This document shows positions 37,351-49,652 of a DNA stretch of 64,000 nt, in pieces. A program made the translations under genes and the position numbers. The stretch is from Nomia melanderi (lineage: Eukaryota; Arthropoda; Insecta; Hymenoptera; Halictidae), in the NCBI RefSeq assembly GCF_051020985.1, contig NW_027475141.1, positions 496,001 to 560,000 of the forward strand, read 5' to 3'. How positions within the stretch are numbered: the first letter of the stretch is position 1; each line of letters begins with the position of its first letter. The notes under the pieces were generated by a model that did not search any database, was not told where the DNA came from, and was given only the letters and a program-made list of their open reading frames with translations.

Positions 37351-38600
37351 GATATCACCAGATATATATTGGATTTTTCCCTGACCCTGAGTGTCCGACC
37401 CCATGAGACGGTGGTTTTCTCGGCCCCTGGTGGTACGAGGTCGTTCCCGCTGCACAGATTCCTGCGCCAGGGCCTCCTACAGAAAATGCAGTTTGATTTA
37501 TTGCGCTATCTGGAATAGCACCCGAGATATCACCAGATATATATTGGATTTTTCCCTGACCCTGAGTGTCCGACCCCATGAGACGGTGGTTTTCTCGGCC
37601 CCTGGTGGTACGAGGTCGTTCCCGCTGCACAGATTCATGCGCCAGGGCCTCCTACAGAAAATGCAGTTTGATTTATTGCTCTATCTGTAATAGCACCCGA
37701 GATATCACTAGATATATATGGGATTTCCCCTGACCCTGACAGTCCGGCCCCATGAGACGGTAGTTTTCTCGGCCCCTGGTGGTCCGCGGTCGATCCCGCT
37801 GCACAGATTCATGCGCCAGGGCCTCCTACAGACAATGCAGTTTGATTTATTGCGCTATCTGTAATAGCACCCGAGATATCACTAGATATATATTGGATTT
37901 CCCCTGACCCTGACAGTCCGGCCCCATGAGACGGTAGTTTTCTCGGCCCCTGGTGGTCCGAGGTCGATCCGGCTGCACAGATTCATGCGCCAGAGCCTCC
38001 TGCAGACAATGCACTTTGGATTATTATGCTATCTCTAATCGCACCATTGATATCACCAGATATATATTGGATTTTTCCCTGACCCTGAGTGTCCGGCACC
38101 ATGAGACGGTAGTTTTCTCGGCCCCTGGTGGTCCGAGGTTGTTCCCGCTGCACAGATTCATGCGCTATGGCCTCCTGCAGACAATGCACTTTGATTTATT
38201 GCGCTATCTGTAATAGCACCCGAGATATCAGCAGATATATATTGGATTTTTCCCTGACCCTGAGTGTCCGACCCCATGAGACGGTGGTTCTCTCGGCCCC
38301 TGGTGGTCCGAGGTCGTTCCCGCTGCACAGATTCATGCGCCAGGGCCTCCTGCAGACAATGCACTTTGATTTATTGCGCTATCTGTAATAGCAGCCGAGA
38401 TATCACCAGATTTATATTGGATTTTTCCCTGACCCTGTGTGTCCGACCCCATGAGATGGTGGTTTTCTCGGCCCCTGGTGGTGCGAGGCCGTTCCCGCTG
38501 CACAGATTCATGCGCCAGGGCGTCCTGCAGACAATGCACTTTGATTTAATTCGCTATGTCTAATAGCACCCGAGATATCACCAGATATATATTGCATTTT
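37351..38600 (+). repeat. Right edge of domain II
   Basis: Seven monomers. The 'gtccggcaccatgag' / 'ttgatatcaccag' pair near 38045-38110 repeats one at 31580-31640 (about 6,464 bp away). The segment 38170-38580 is a relative of 32405-32815 (offset 5,765 bp), with the 'gatttatattgg' and 'ctgtgtgtccgacc' variant. The next monomer introduces the domain III marker 'gtccctcgtgctccgagg'. Confidence 0.72.
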
Positions 38601-40237
38601 TCCCTGACCCTGACACTCCGGCCCCATGTGTCGATGGTTTTCTCGGTCCCTCGTGCTCCGAGGTCGATCCCGCTGCACAGATTCATGCGCCAGGGCCTCC
38701 TATAGATAATTCACTTTGGTTTATTTCGCCCTCTCTAATAGCACCGGAGATATCACCAGGTATATATTGCATTTTTCCCTGGCCCTGACAATCCGGCCCC
38801 ATGAGACGGTGATTTTCTCGGCCCGTGGTGGTCCGAGGTCGTTCCCGCTGCACAGATTCATGCGCCAGGGCCACCTGCAGATAATTCACTTTGGTTTAGT
38901 GCGCTGTCTGTAATAGCACCCGAGATATCACCAGATATATATTGGATTTTCCCCTGACCCTGAGTGTCCGATCCCATGAGACGGTGGTTTTCTCGGCCCC
39001 TGGTGGTCCGAGGACTATCCCGCTGCACAGATTCATGCGCCAGGGCCCCCTGCAGATAATTCACTTTGGTTTAGTACGCTGTCTGTAATAGCACCCGAAA
39101 TATCACCAGATATATATTGGATTTTTCCCTGACCCTGAGTGTCCGATCCCATGAGACGGTGGTTTTCTCGGCCCCTGGTGGTCCGAGGACGATCCCGCTG
39201 CACAGATTCATGCGCTAGGGCCTCCTGCAGACAATGGACTTTGATTTATTGCGCTATCTGTAATAGCATCCGAGATATCGCCAGATATATATTGGATTTT
39301 CCACTGACCCTGAGTGTCCGGCCCCATGAGACGGTGGTTTTCTAGGCCCCTGGTGGTCCGAGGTCGATCCCGCTGCACAGATTCATGCGCCAGGGCCTCC
39401 TACAGAAAATGCAGTTTGATTTATTGCGCTATCTGTAATAGCACCCGAGATATCACTAGATATATATTGGATTTCCCCTGACCCTGACAGTCCGGCCCCA
39501 TGAGATGGTAGTTTTCCCGGCCCCTGGTGGTCCGAGGTCGATCCCGCTGCACAGATTCATGCGCCAGGGCCTCCTACAGAAAATGCAGTTTGCTCCATTG
39601 CGCTATCTGTAATAGCACCCGAGATATCACTAGATATATATTGGATTTCCCCTGACGCTGACAGTCCGGCCCCATGAGACGGTGATTTTCTCGGCCCGTG
39701 GTGGTCCGAGGTCGATCCCGCTGCACAGATTCATGCGCCAGGGCCTCCTACAGGCAATGCACTCTGATTTATTGCGATATCTCTAATAGCACCCGAGATA
39801 TCACCAGATATATATTGGATTTTCCCCTGACCCTGATTGTCCGGCCCCATGTGTCGGTGGTTTTCTCGGCCCCTGGTGGTCCGAGGTCGATCCTGCTGCA
39901 CAGATTCATGCGCCAGGGCCTCCCACAGACAATGCACTTTGATTTATTGCGCTATCTGTAATAGCACCCGAGATATCACCAGGTATATATTGGATTTTTC
40001 CCCGACCCTGTGTGTCCGGCCCCATGAGACTGTGGTTTTCTCGGCCCCTGGTGGTCCGAGGTCGTTCCCGCTGCACAGAATAATGCGCGAAGGCTTCCTG
40101 CAGACAATGCACTTTGATTTATCGCGCTATCTCTAATATCACCCGAGATATCACCAGATATATAATGGATTTTTCCCTGACCCTGACAGTCCGGCCCCAT
40201 GAGACGGTGATTTTCTCGGCCCGTGGTGGTCCGAGGT

Positions 40238-41156
40238 CGTTCCCGCTGCACAGATTCATGCGCCAAGGCCTCGTGCAGACAAGTCACCTTGGTTTATTAT
40301 GCTATATCTAATAGCACCCGAGATATCACCAGATTTATATTGGATTTTCCCCTGACCCTGAATGTCCGGCCCCACCAGACGGTAGTTTTCTCGGCCCCTG
40401 GTGGTCCGAGGTCGATCCCGCTGCACAGATTCATGCGCCAGGGCCGCCTGCAGATAATTCACTTTGGTTTAGTGCGCTATCTGTAAGGGCACCCGAGATA
40501 TCACCAGATATATATTGAATTTTTCCCCGACCCTGAGTGTCCGGCCCCATGTATCGGTGGTTTTCTCGGCCCCTGGTATTCCGAGGTCGATCCCGCTGCA
40601 CAGATTCATGCGCCAGCGCCTCCTACAGAAAATGCAGTTTGATTTATTGCGCTATCTGTAATAGCACCCGAGATATCACTAGATATATATGGGATTTCCC
40701 CTGACCCTGACAGTCCGGCCCCATGAGACGGTAGTTTTCTCGGCCCCTGGTGGTCCGAGGTCGATCCGGCTGCACAGATTCATGCGCCAGGGCCTCCTGC
40801 AGACAATGCACTTTGATTTATTGCGCTATCTGTAATAGCACCCGAGATATCAGCAGATATATATTGGATTTTTCCCTGACCCTGAGTGTCCGACCCCATG
40901 AGACGGTGGTTTTCTCGGCCCCTGGTGGTCCGAGGCCGTTCCCGCTGTACAGATTCATGCGCCAGGGCCTTCTGCAGACAATGCACTTTGATTTATTGCG
41001 CTATCTGTAATAGCAGCCGAGGTATCACCAGATTTATATTGGATTTTTCCCTGACCCTGTGTGTCCGACCCCATGAGACGGTGGTTTTCTCGGCCCCTGG
41101 TGGTGCGAGGCCGTTCCCGCTGCACAGATTCATGCGCCAGGGCGTCCTGCAGACAA
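40238..41156 (+). repeat. 0.92-kb long-range duplication, copy 2
   Basis: Partner of 31851-32769, sitting inside domain III although its monomers are of domain II type, so it looks transplanted. Small differences are visible, for example 'gaggccgttcccgctgtac' near 40935 and 'cgaggtatcacc' near 41018. A third partial relative lies near 38170-38580. Confidence 0.83.
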
Positions 41157-42025
41157 TTCACTTTGGTTTATTGCGCTATCTGTAATAGCACCCGAGATAT
41201 CACAAGATATATGCTGGATTTTTACATGACCTTGGGTGACGGATTCCGAATATCTGTAATTTTCTCGGCGCCTAGTGGTCCGAGGTCGTTCCTGATGCAC
41301 AGATTCATTCGCCAGTACCTCCTACAGACAATGCACTTTGATTTATTGCGCCATCTGGAATAGCACCCGAGATATCACCAGATATATATTGGATTTTTCC
41401 CTGACCCTGAGCGTCCGGCCCCATGAGACGGTAGTTTTCTCGGCCCCTGGTGGTCCGAGGTCGTTCCCGCTGCACCGATTCATGCGCTAGGGCCTCCTGC
41501 AGACAATGCACTTTGTTTTATTGCGCTATCTCTAATAGCACCCGAGATATCACCAGATATATATTGCATTTTTCCCTGACCCTGACACTCCGGCCCCATG
41601 AGACGGTGATCTTCTCGGCCCGTGGTGGTCCGAGGTCGATCCCGCTGCACAGATTCATGCGCCAGGGCCTCCTACAGGCAATGCACTTTGATTTATGGCG
41701 CTATCTCTAATAGCACCCGAGATATCACCAGACATATATTGGATTTTTCCTTGACCCTGACAGTCCGGCCCCATGTGTCGATGGTTTTCTCGGTCCCTCG
41801 TGATCCGAGGTCGATCCCGCTGAACAGATTCATGCGCCAGGGCCTCCTATAGATAATTCACTTTGGTTTATTGCGCTATCTCTAATAGCACCGGAGATAT
41901 CACCAGATATATATTGGATTTTTCCCTCACCCTGACAGCCCGGCCCCATGTGTCTGTGGTTTTCTCGGCCCCTGGTGGTCCGAGGTCGTTCCCGCTGCAC
42001 AGATTCATTCGCCAGGGCCCCCTGC
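41145..42025 (+). repeat. Five-monomer block (2,446-bp offset), copy 1
   Basis: Matches 43591-44471. Order shared: B monomer with 'cacaagatatatgctgg' and 'cggcgcctagtggtccg', a 'gagcgtccgg' monomer, a 'gacactccggcccc' monomer, a 'gtccctcgtgatccgagg' monomer and a 'ctcaccctgacagcccgg' monomer. This is the first B monomer after the 16.6-kb B-free stretch. Differences are numerous compared with the HOR copies, so it is an older duplication. Confidence 0.78.
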
Positions 42026-43590
42026 AGAAAATGCAGTTTGATTTATTGCGCTATCTGTGATAGCACCCGAGATATCACTAGATATATATTGGATTTCCCC
42101 TGACCCTGACAGTCCGGCCCCATGAGACGCTAGTTTTCTCGGCCCCTGGTGGTCCGAGGTCGATCCCGCTGCACAGATTCATGCGCCAGGGCCTCCTACG
42201 GAAAATGCAGTTTGATTTATTGCGCTATCTGTAATAGCACCCGAGATGTCACCAGATATATATTGGATTTTTCCTTGAACCTGACAGTCCGGCCCCATGT
42301 GTCTGTGGTTTTCTCGGCCCCTGGTGGTCCGAGGTCGTTCCCGCTGCGCAGATTCATGCGCCAGGGCCCCCTGCAGATAATTCACTTTGGTTTAGTGCGC
42401 TGTCTGTAATAGCACCGAGATATCACCAGATATATATTGGATTTATCCCTGACCCCGACAGTCCGACCCCATGAGACGGTGGTTTTCTCGGCCCCTGGTG
42501 GTCCGAGGTCGTTCCCGCTGCACAGATTCATGCGCCAGGGCCCCCTGCAGATAATTCACTTTGGTTTAGTGCGCTGTCTGTAATAGCACCCGAGATATCA
42601 CCAGATATATATTGGATTTTTCCCTGACCCTGAGTGTCCGGCCCCATGTGTCTGTGGTTTTCTCGGCCCCTGGTGGTCCGAGGTCGTTCCCGCTGCGCAG
42701 ATTCATGCGCCAGGGCCCCCTGCAGATAATTCACTTTGGTTTAGTGCGCTGTCTGTAATAGCACCCGAGATATCACCATATATATATTGGATTTTTCCCT
42801 GTCCCTGAGTGTCCGATCCCATGAGACGGTGGTTTTCTCGGCCCCTGGTGGTCCGAGGACGATCCCGCTGCACAGATTCATGCGCTAGGGCCTCCTGCAG
42901 ACAATGGACTTTTATTTATTGCGCTATCTGTAATAGCATCCGAGATATCACCAGATATATATTGGATTTTCCCCTGACCCTGAGTGTCCGGCCCCATGAG
43001 ACGGTGGTTTTCTAGGCCCCTGGTGGTCCGAGGTCGATCCCGCTGCACAGATTCATGCGCCAGGGCCTCCTACAGAAAATGCAGTTTGATTTATTGCGCT
43101 ATCTGTAATAGCACCCGGGATATCACTAGATATATATTGGATTTCCCCTGACCCTGACAGTCCGGCCCCATGAGACGGTAGTTTTCTCGGCCCCTAGTGG
43201 TCCGAGGTCGATCCCGCTGCACAGATTCATGCGCCAGGGCCTCCTACAGAAAATGCAGTTTGATTTATTGCGCTATCTGTAATAGCACCCGAGATATCAC
43301 TAGATATATATTGGATTTCCCCTGACCCTGACAGTCCGGCCCCATGAGACGGTGGTTTTCTCGGCCCCTGGTGGTCCGAGGTCGATCCCATTGAACAGTT
43401 TTATGCGCCAGGGATTCCTGCAGACAATTCACTTTGGTTTATTGCGCTATCTGTAATAGCACCCGAGATATCACCAGATATATATTGGATTCTTCCCTGA
43501 CCCTGAGTGCCCGGCCCCATGTGTCGATGGTTTTCTCGGTCCCTCGTGGTCCGAGGTCGATCCCGCTGTACAGATTTATGCGCCAGGGTT
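42026..43590 (+). repeat. Domain III monomers with 'gtccgatccc' variants
   Basis: Nine monomers without HOR order inside the segment. The stretch 42528-43015 resembles 38858-39345 (offset 3,670 bp), including 'gtccgatcccatgag', 'gaggacgatcccgctg', 'gcgctagggcctcctgcag' and the unusual 'tttctaggcccctgg' that disrupts the CTCGG arm. Confidence 0.7.
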
Positions 43591-44471
43591 TCCTGCAGAC
43601 AATTCACTTTGGTTTATTGCGCTATCTGTAATAGCACCCGAGATATGACAAGATATATGCTGGATTTTTACATGACCTTGTGTGACGGATTCCGAATATC
43701 TGTAATTTTCTCGGCGCCTAGTGGTCCGAGGTCGTTCCTGGTGCACAGATTCATTCGCCAGTGCCTCCTACAGACAATGCACTTTGATTTATTGCGCCAT
43801 CTGGAATAGCACCCGAGATATCACCAGATATATATTGGATTTTTCCCTGACCCTGAGCGTCCGGCCCCATGAGACGGTAGCTTTCTCGGCCCCTGGTGGT
43901 CCGAGGTCGTTCCCGCTGCACCGATTCATGCGCTAGGGCCCCCTGCAGACAATGCACTTTGTTTTATTGCGCTATCTCTAATAGCACCCGAGATATCACC
44001 AGATATATATTGCATTTTTCCCTGACCCTGACACTCCGGCCCCATGAGACGGTGATTTTCTCGGCCCGTGGTGGTCCGAGGTCGATCCCGCTGCACAGAT
44101 TCATGCGCCAGGGCCTCCTACAGGCAATGCACTTTGATTTATTGCGCTATCTCTAATAGCACCCGAGATATCACCAGATATATATTGGATTTTTCCTTGA
44201 CCCTGACAGTCCGGCCCCATGTGTCGATGGTTTTCTCGGTCCCTCGTGGTCCGAGGTCGATCCCGCTGCACAGATTCATGCGCCAGGGCCTCCTATAGAT
44301 AATTCACTTTGGTTTATTGCGCTATCTCTAATAGCACCGGAGATATCACCAGATATATATTGGATTTTTCCCTCACCCGGACAGCCCGGCCCCACATGCC
44401 TGTGGTTTTTTCGGCCCTTGGTGGTCCGAGGTCGTTCCCGCTGCACAGATTCATGCGCCAGGGCCCCCTGC
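43591..44471 (+). repeat. Five-monomer block, copy 2
   Basis: Downstream partner of 41145-42025. Private changes include 'gagatatgacaagata' near 43640, 'cttgtgtgacggattcc' near 43678 and 'ccccacatgcctgtgg' near 44391. The 'gtccctcgtggtccgagg' and 'ctcaccc' monomers at its end are relatives of 45910-46260, 48360-48715 and 54140-54480. Confidence 0.76.
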
Positions 44472-45562
44472 AGATAATTCACTTTGGTTTAGTGCGCTGT
44501 CTGTAATAGCACCCGGGATATCACCAGATATATATTGGATTTTCCCCTGACCCTGATTGTCCGGCCCCATGTGTCGGTGGTTTTCTCGACCCCTGGTGGT
44601 CCGAGGTCGATCGCGCTGCACAGATTCATGCGCCAGGGCCTCCTACAGAAAATGCAGATTGACTTATTGCGCTATCTGTAATAGCACGCGAGATATCACT
44701 AGATATATATTGGATTTCCCCTGACCCTGACAGTCTGGCCCCATGAGACGGTGGTTTTCTCGGCCCCTGGTGGTCCGAGGTCGATCCCGCTGCACAGATT
44801 CATGCGCTAGAGCCTCCTGCAGACAATGGACTTTGATTTATTGGGCTATCTGTAATAGCATCCGAGATATCACCAGATATATATTGGATTTTCCCCTGAC
44901 CCTGAGTGTCCGGCCGCATGAGTCGGTGGTTTCCTAGGCCCCTGGTGGTCCGAGCTCGTTCCCGCTGCACAGATTCATATGCCAGGGCCTCCGACAGACA
45001 ATGCACTTTGATTTATTGCGCTATCTGTAATAGCACCCGAGATATCACCAGATATATATTGGATTTTCCCCTGACCCTGATTGTCCGGCCCCATGTGTCG
45101 GTGGTTTTCTCGGCCCCTGGTGGTCCGAGGTCGATCCCGCTGCACAGATTCATGCGCCAGGGCCTCCTACAGAAAATGCAGTTTGATTTATTGCGCTATC
45201 TGTAATAGCACCCGAGATATCACAAGATATATATTGGATTTCCCCTGACCCTGACAGTCCGGCCCCATGAGACGGTAGTTTTCTCGGCCCCTGGTGGTCC
45301 GAGGTCGATCCCGCTGCACAGATTCATGCGCCAGGGCCTCCTACAGAAAATGCAGTTTGATCTATTGCGCTATCTGTAATAGCACCCGAGATATCACCAG
45401 ATATATATTGGATTTATCCCTGACCCTGACAGTCCGACCCCATGAGACGGTGGTTTTCTCGGCCCCTGGTGGTCGGAGGTCGTTCCCGCTGCACAGATTC
45501 ATGCGCCAGGGCTTCCTGCAGACAATTCACTTTGGTTTATTGCGCTATCTGTAATAGCACGC

Positions 45563-45737
45563 GAGATATCACCAGATATATGCTGGATTTTTACATGACC
45601 CTGACTGTCCGATCCCATGAGAAGGCGGTTTTCTCGGCCCCTGGTGGTCCGAGGTCGTTCCCGCTGCACAGATTCATGCGCCAGGGCCTCCTGCAGACAA
45701 TGCACCTTGGTTTATTATGCTATCTCTATTAGCACCC
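45563..45737 (+). repeat. Hybrid A/B monomer
   Basis: Begins as a B monomer ('atatgctggatttttacatg') and switches within the segment to type A ('accctgactgtccgatccc'), keeping 175 bp. The switch point is about 45597-45603. A very similar hybrid is at 53440-53614 and, as its HOR copy, 55714-55888. Confidence 0.82.
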
Positions 45738-46275
45738 GAGATATCACCAGATATATATTGGAGTTTTCCCTGACCCTGACAGTCCGGCCCCATGAGACGG
45801 TGATTTTCTCGGCCCCTGGTGGTCCGAGCTCGATCCCGCTGCACAGATTCATGCGCCAGGGCCTCCTACAGGCAATGCACTTTGATTTATTGCGCTTTCT
45901 CTAATAGCACCCGAGATATCACCAGATATATATTGGATTTTTCCTTGACCCTGACAGTCCGGCCCCATGAGTCGATGGTTTTCTCGGTCCCTCGTGGTCC
46001 GAGGTCGATCCCGCTGCACAGAATCATGAGCCAGGGCCTCCTATAGATAATTCACTTTGGTTTATTGCGCTATCTCTAATAGCACCGGAGATATCACCAG
46101 ATATATATTGGATTTTTCCCTCACCCTGACAGCCCGGCCCCATGTGTCTGTGGATTTCTCGGCCCCTGGTGGTCCGAGGTCGTTCCCGCTGCACACATTC
46201 ATGCGCCAGGGCCCCCTGCAGATAATTCACTTTGGTTTAGTGCGCTGTCTGTAATAGACCCCGAGATATCACCAG
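45735..46275 (+). repeat. Three-monomer block shared with the 12-mer HOR
   Basis: Matches 48187-48727 (offset 2,452 bp) and hence 50287-50827. Markers: 'gtccgagctcgatccc', 'cccatgagtcgatgg', 'cacagaatcatgagccagg', 'ctcaccctgacagcccgg' and 'gcacacattcatgcg'. It is a detached fragment of the 12-monomer HOR, with differences such as 'ttggagttttccc' near 45761. Confidence 0.78.
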
Positions 46276-47518
46276 ATATATATTGGATTTTTCCCTGACC
46301 CTGAGTGTCCGATCCCATGAGACTGTGGTTTTCTCGGCCCCTGGTGGTCCGAGGACGATCCCGCTGCACAGATTCATGCGCCAGGGCCTCCTACAGACAA
46401 TGGACTTTGATTTATTGCGCTATCTGTAATAGCATCCGAGATATCACCAGATATATATTGGATTTTCCCCTGACCCTGAGTGTCCGGCCCCATGAGACGG
46501 TAGTTTTCTCGGCACCTGGTGGTCCGAGGTCGTTCCCGCTGCACCGATTCATGCGCTAGGGCCTCCTGCAGACAATGCAATTTGATTTATTGCGCTATCT
46601 ATAATAGCACCCGAGATATCACCAGATATATATTGGATTTTCCCCTGACCCTGACACTCCGGCCCCATGAGACGGTGATTTTCTCGGCCCGTGGTGGTCC
46701 GAGGTCGATCCCGCTGCACAGATTCATGCGCCAGGGCCTCCTACAGGCAATGCACTTTGATTTATTGCGCTATCTGTAATAGCACGCGAGATATCACCAG
46801 ATATATGCTGGATTTTTACATGACCCTGGGTGACGGATTCCGAATATCTGTTATTTTCTCGGCGCCTGGTGGTCCGAGGTCGTTCCTGCTGCACAGATTC
46901 ATTCGCCAGTGCCCCCTACAGACAATGCACTTTGATTTATTGCGCTATCTCTAATAGCACCCGAGATATCACCAGATATATATTGCATTTTTCCCTGACC
47001 CTGACACTCCGGCCCCATGAGACGGTGATTTTCTCGGCCCGTGGTGGTCCGAGGTCGATCCCGCTGCACATATTCATGCGCCAGGGCCTCCTACAGACAA
47101 TGCACTTTGATATATTGCGCTATCTCTAATAGCACCCGAGATATCACCAGATATATATTGGATTTTTCCTTGACCCTGACAGTCCGGCCCCATGTGTCGA
47201 TGGTTTTCTCGGTCCCTCGTGGTCCGAGGTCGATCCCGCAGAACAGATTCATGCGCCAGGGCCCCCTGCAGATAATTCACTTTGGTTTAGTGCGCTGTCT
47301 GTAATAGCACCCGAGATATCACCAGATATATATTGGATTTTTCCCTGACCCTGAGTGTCCGATCCCATGAGACGGTGGTTTTCTCTTCCCCTGGTGGTCC
47401 GAGGTCGATCCCGCTGCACAGATTCATGCGCTAGGGCCTCCTGCAGACAATGGAATTTGATTTATTGCGCTATCTCTAATACCACCCGAGATATCACCAG
47501 ATATATATTGGATTTTTC

Positions 47519-47546
47519 CCTGACCCTGACGACAGTCCGGCCTCAT
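47519..47546 (+). repeat. Monomer with 3-bp insertion (178 bp)
   Basis: Reads 'ccctgacgacagtccggc', where related monomers read 'ccctgacagtccggc'; the triplet GAC is duplicated. I saw this insertion nowhere else in the window. The related monomer at 58200 lacks it, so it arose after the two segments separated. Confidence 0.75.
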
Positions 47547-47552
47547 GAGAAC

Positions 47553-49652
47553 GTGATTTTCTCGGCCCCTGGCGGTCTGAGGTCGATCCCGCTGCACAGA
47601 GTCATGCGCCAGGGCCTCCCACAGACAATGCACTTTGATTTATTGCGCTATCTGTAATAGCACCCGAGATATCACCAGATATATATTGGATTTTTCCCTG
47701 ACCCTGAGTGTCCCACCCCATGAGACGGTGGTTCTCTCGGCCCCTGCTGTTCCGAGGTCGTTCCCGCTGCACAGATTCATGCGCCAGTGCCTCCTACAGA
47801 CAATGCACTTTGGTTTATTGCGCTATCTCTAATAGCACCCGAGATATCACCAGATATATATTGGATTTTCCCCTGACCCTGATTGTCCGGCCCCATGTGT
47901 CGGTGGTTTTCTCGGCCCCTGGTGGTCCGAGGTCGATCCCGCTGCACAGATTCATGCGCCAGGGCCTCCTACAGAAAATGCACTTTGATTTATTGCGCTA
48001 TCTGTAATAGCACCCGAGATATCACCAGATATATATTGGATTTATCCCTGACCCTGACAGTCCGACCCCATGAGACGGTGGTTTTCTCGGCCCCTGGTGT
48101 CCGAGGTCGTTCCCGCTGTACAGATTCATGCGCCAGGGCGTCCTGCAGACAATGCATTTTGATTTATTTCGCTTTGTCTAATAGCACCCGAGATATCACC
48201 AGATATATATTGGATTTTTCCCTGACCCTGACAGTCCGGCCCCACGAGACGGTGATTTTCTTGACCCCTGGTGGTCCGAGCTCGATCCCGCTGCACAGAT
48301 TCATGCGCCAGGGCCTCCTACAGGCAATGCACTTTGATTTATTGCGCTTTCTCAAATAGCACCCGAGATATCACCAGATATATATTGGATTTTTCCTTGA
48401 CCCTGACAGTCCGGCCCCATGAGTCGATGGTTTTCTCGGTCCCTCGTGGTCCGAGGTCGATCCCGCTGCACAGAATCATGAGCCAGGGCCTCCTATAGAT
48501 AATTCACTTTGGTTTATTGCGCTATCTCTAATAGCACCGGAGATATCACCAGATATATATTGGATTTTTCCCTCACCCTGACAGCCCGGCCCCATGTGTC
48601 TGTGGATTTCTCGGCCCCTGGTGGTCCGAGGTCGTTCCCGCTGCACACATTCATGCGCCAGGGCCCCCTGCAGATAATTCACTTTGGTTTAGTGCGCTGT
48701 CTGTAATAGACCCCGAGATATAACCAGATATATATTGGATTTTTCCTATGACCCTGACAGTCCGGTCCAATGTGTCGATGGTTTTCTCGGTCCCTCGTGG
48801 TCCGAGGTCGATCCCGCTGCACAGATGCATTCGCCGGAGCCTCCTATAGATAATTCACTTTGGTTTATTGCGCTATCTCTAGTAGCACCCGAGATATCAC
48901 CAGATATATATTGAATTTTTCCCCGACCCTGAGTGTCCGGCCCCATGTGTCGGTGGTTTTCTCGGCCCCTGGTGATCCGTGGTCGATCCCGCTGCACAGA
49001 TTTATGCGCCAGGGCCTTCTACAGACAGTGCACTTTGATTTATTGCGCTATCTGTAATAGCGCCCGATATATCACCAGATATATATTGGATTTTTCCCTG
49101 ACCCTGAGTGTCCGACCCCATGAGACGGTGGTTTTCTCGGCCCCTGGTGGTCCGAGGTCGTTCCCGCTGCACAGATTCATGCGGCAGTGCCCCCTGCAGA
49201 TAATTCACTTTGATTTATTGCGCTATCTCTAATAGCACCCGAGATATCACTAGATTCATATTGGATTTTTCCCTGACCCTGACAGTCCGGCCCCATGAGA
49301 CTTTGATTTTCTCGGCCCCTGGTGGTCCAAGGTCGATCCCGCTGCACAGATTCAGGCGCCAGGGCCTCCTACAGACAATGCACTTTGATTTATTGCGCTA
49401 TCTGTAAGAGCACCCGAGATATCACCAGATATATATTGGATTTTTCCCTGACCCTGAGTGTCCGACCCCATGAGACGGTGGTTTTCTCGGCCCCTGGTGG
49501 TCCGAGGTCGTTTCCGCTGCACAGATTCATGCGCCAGGGCCAGCTGCAGGCAATGCACTTTGGTTTATTGCGCTATCTCTAATAGCACCCGAGATATCAC
49601 CAGATATATATTGGATTTTTCCCTGACCCTGACAGTCCGGCCCCATGTGTCG
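47553..49652 (+). repeat. 12-monomer HOR (2,100 bp), copy 1
   Basis: Twelve distinguishable monomers repeat at exactly 2,100 bp. Markers: 'ggcggtctgaggtcgatcc', 'gtgtcccaccccatgag', 'cccctgctgttccgagg', a one-base deletion 'cctggtgtccgagg' (48098), 'cacagaatcatgagccagg', 'ttcctatgaccctg', 'ctctagtagcacc' and 'ctagattcatattgg'. The only difference from copy 2 that I noticed is 'cgcccgatatatcacc' near 49065, which reads 'cgcccgagatatcacc' in copy 2. Confidence 0.95.

Noticed and set aside
47883..48359. Longest ORF (158 codons), also at 49983-50459, considered as a possible gene.
   Set aside because: It exists because a one-base deletion makes one monomer 174 bp so that the frame continues into the next copy; the second instance is simply the other HOR copy.
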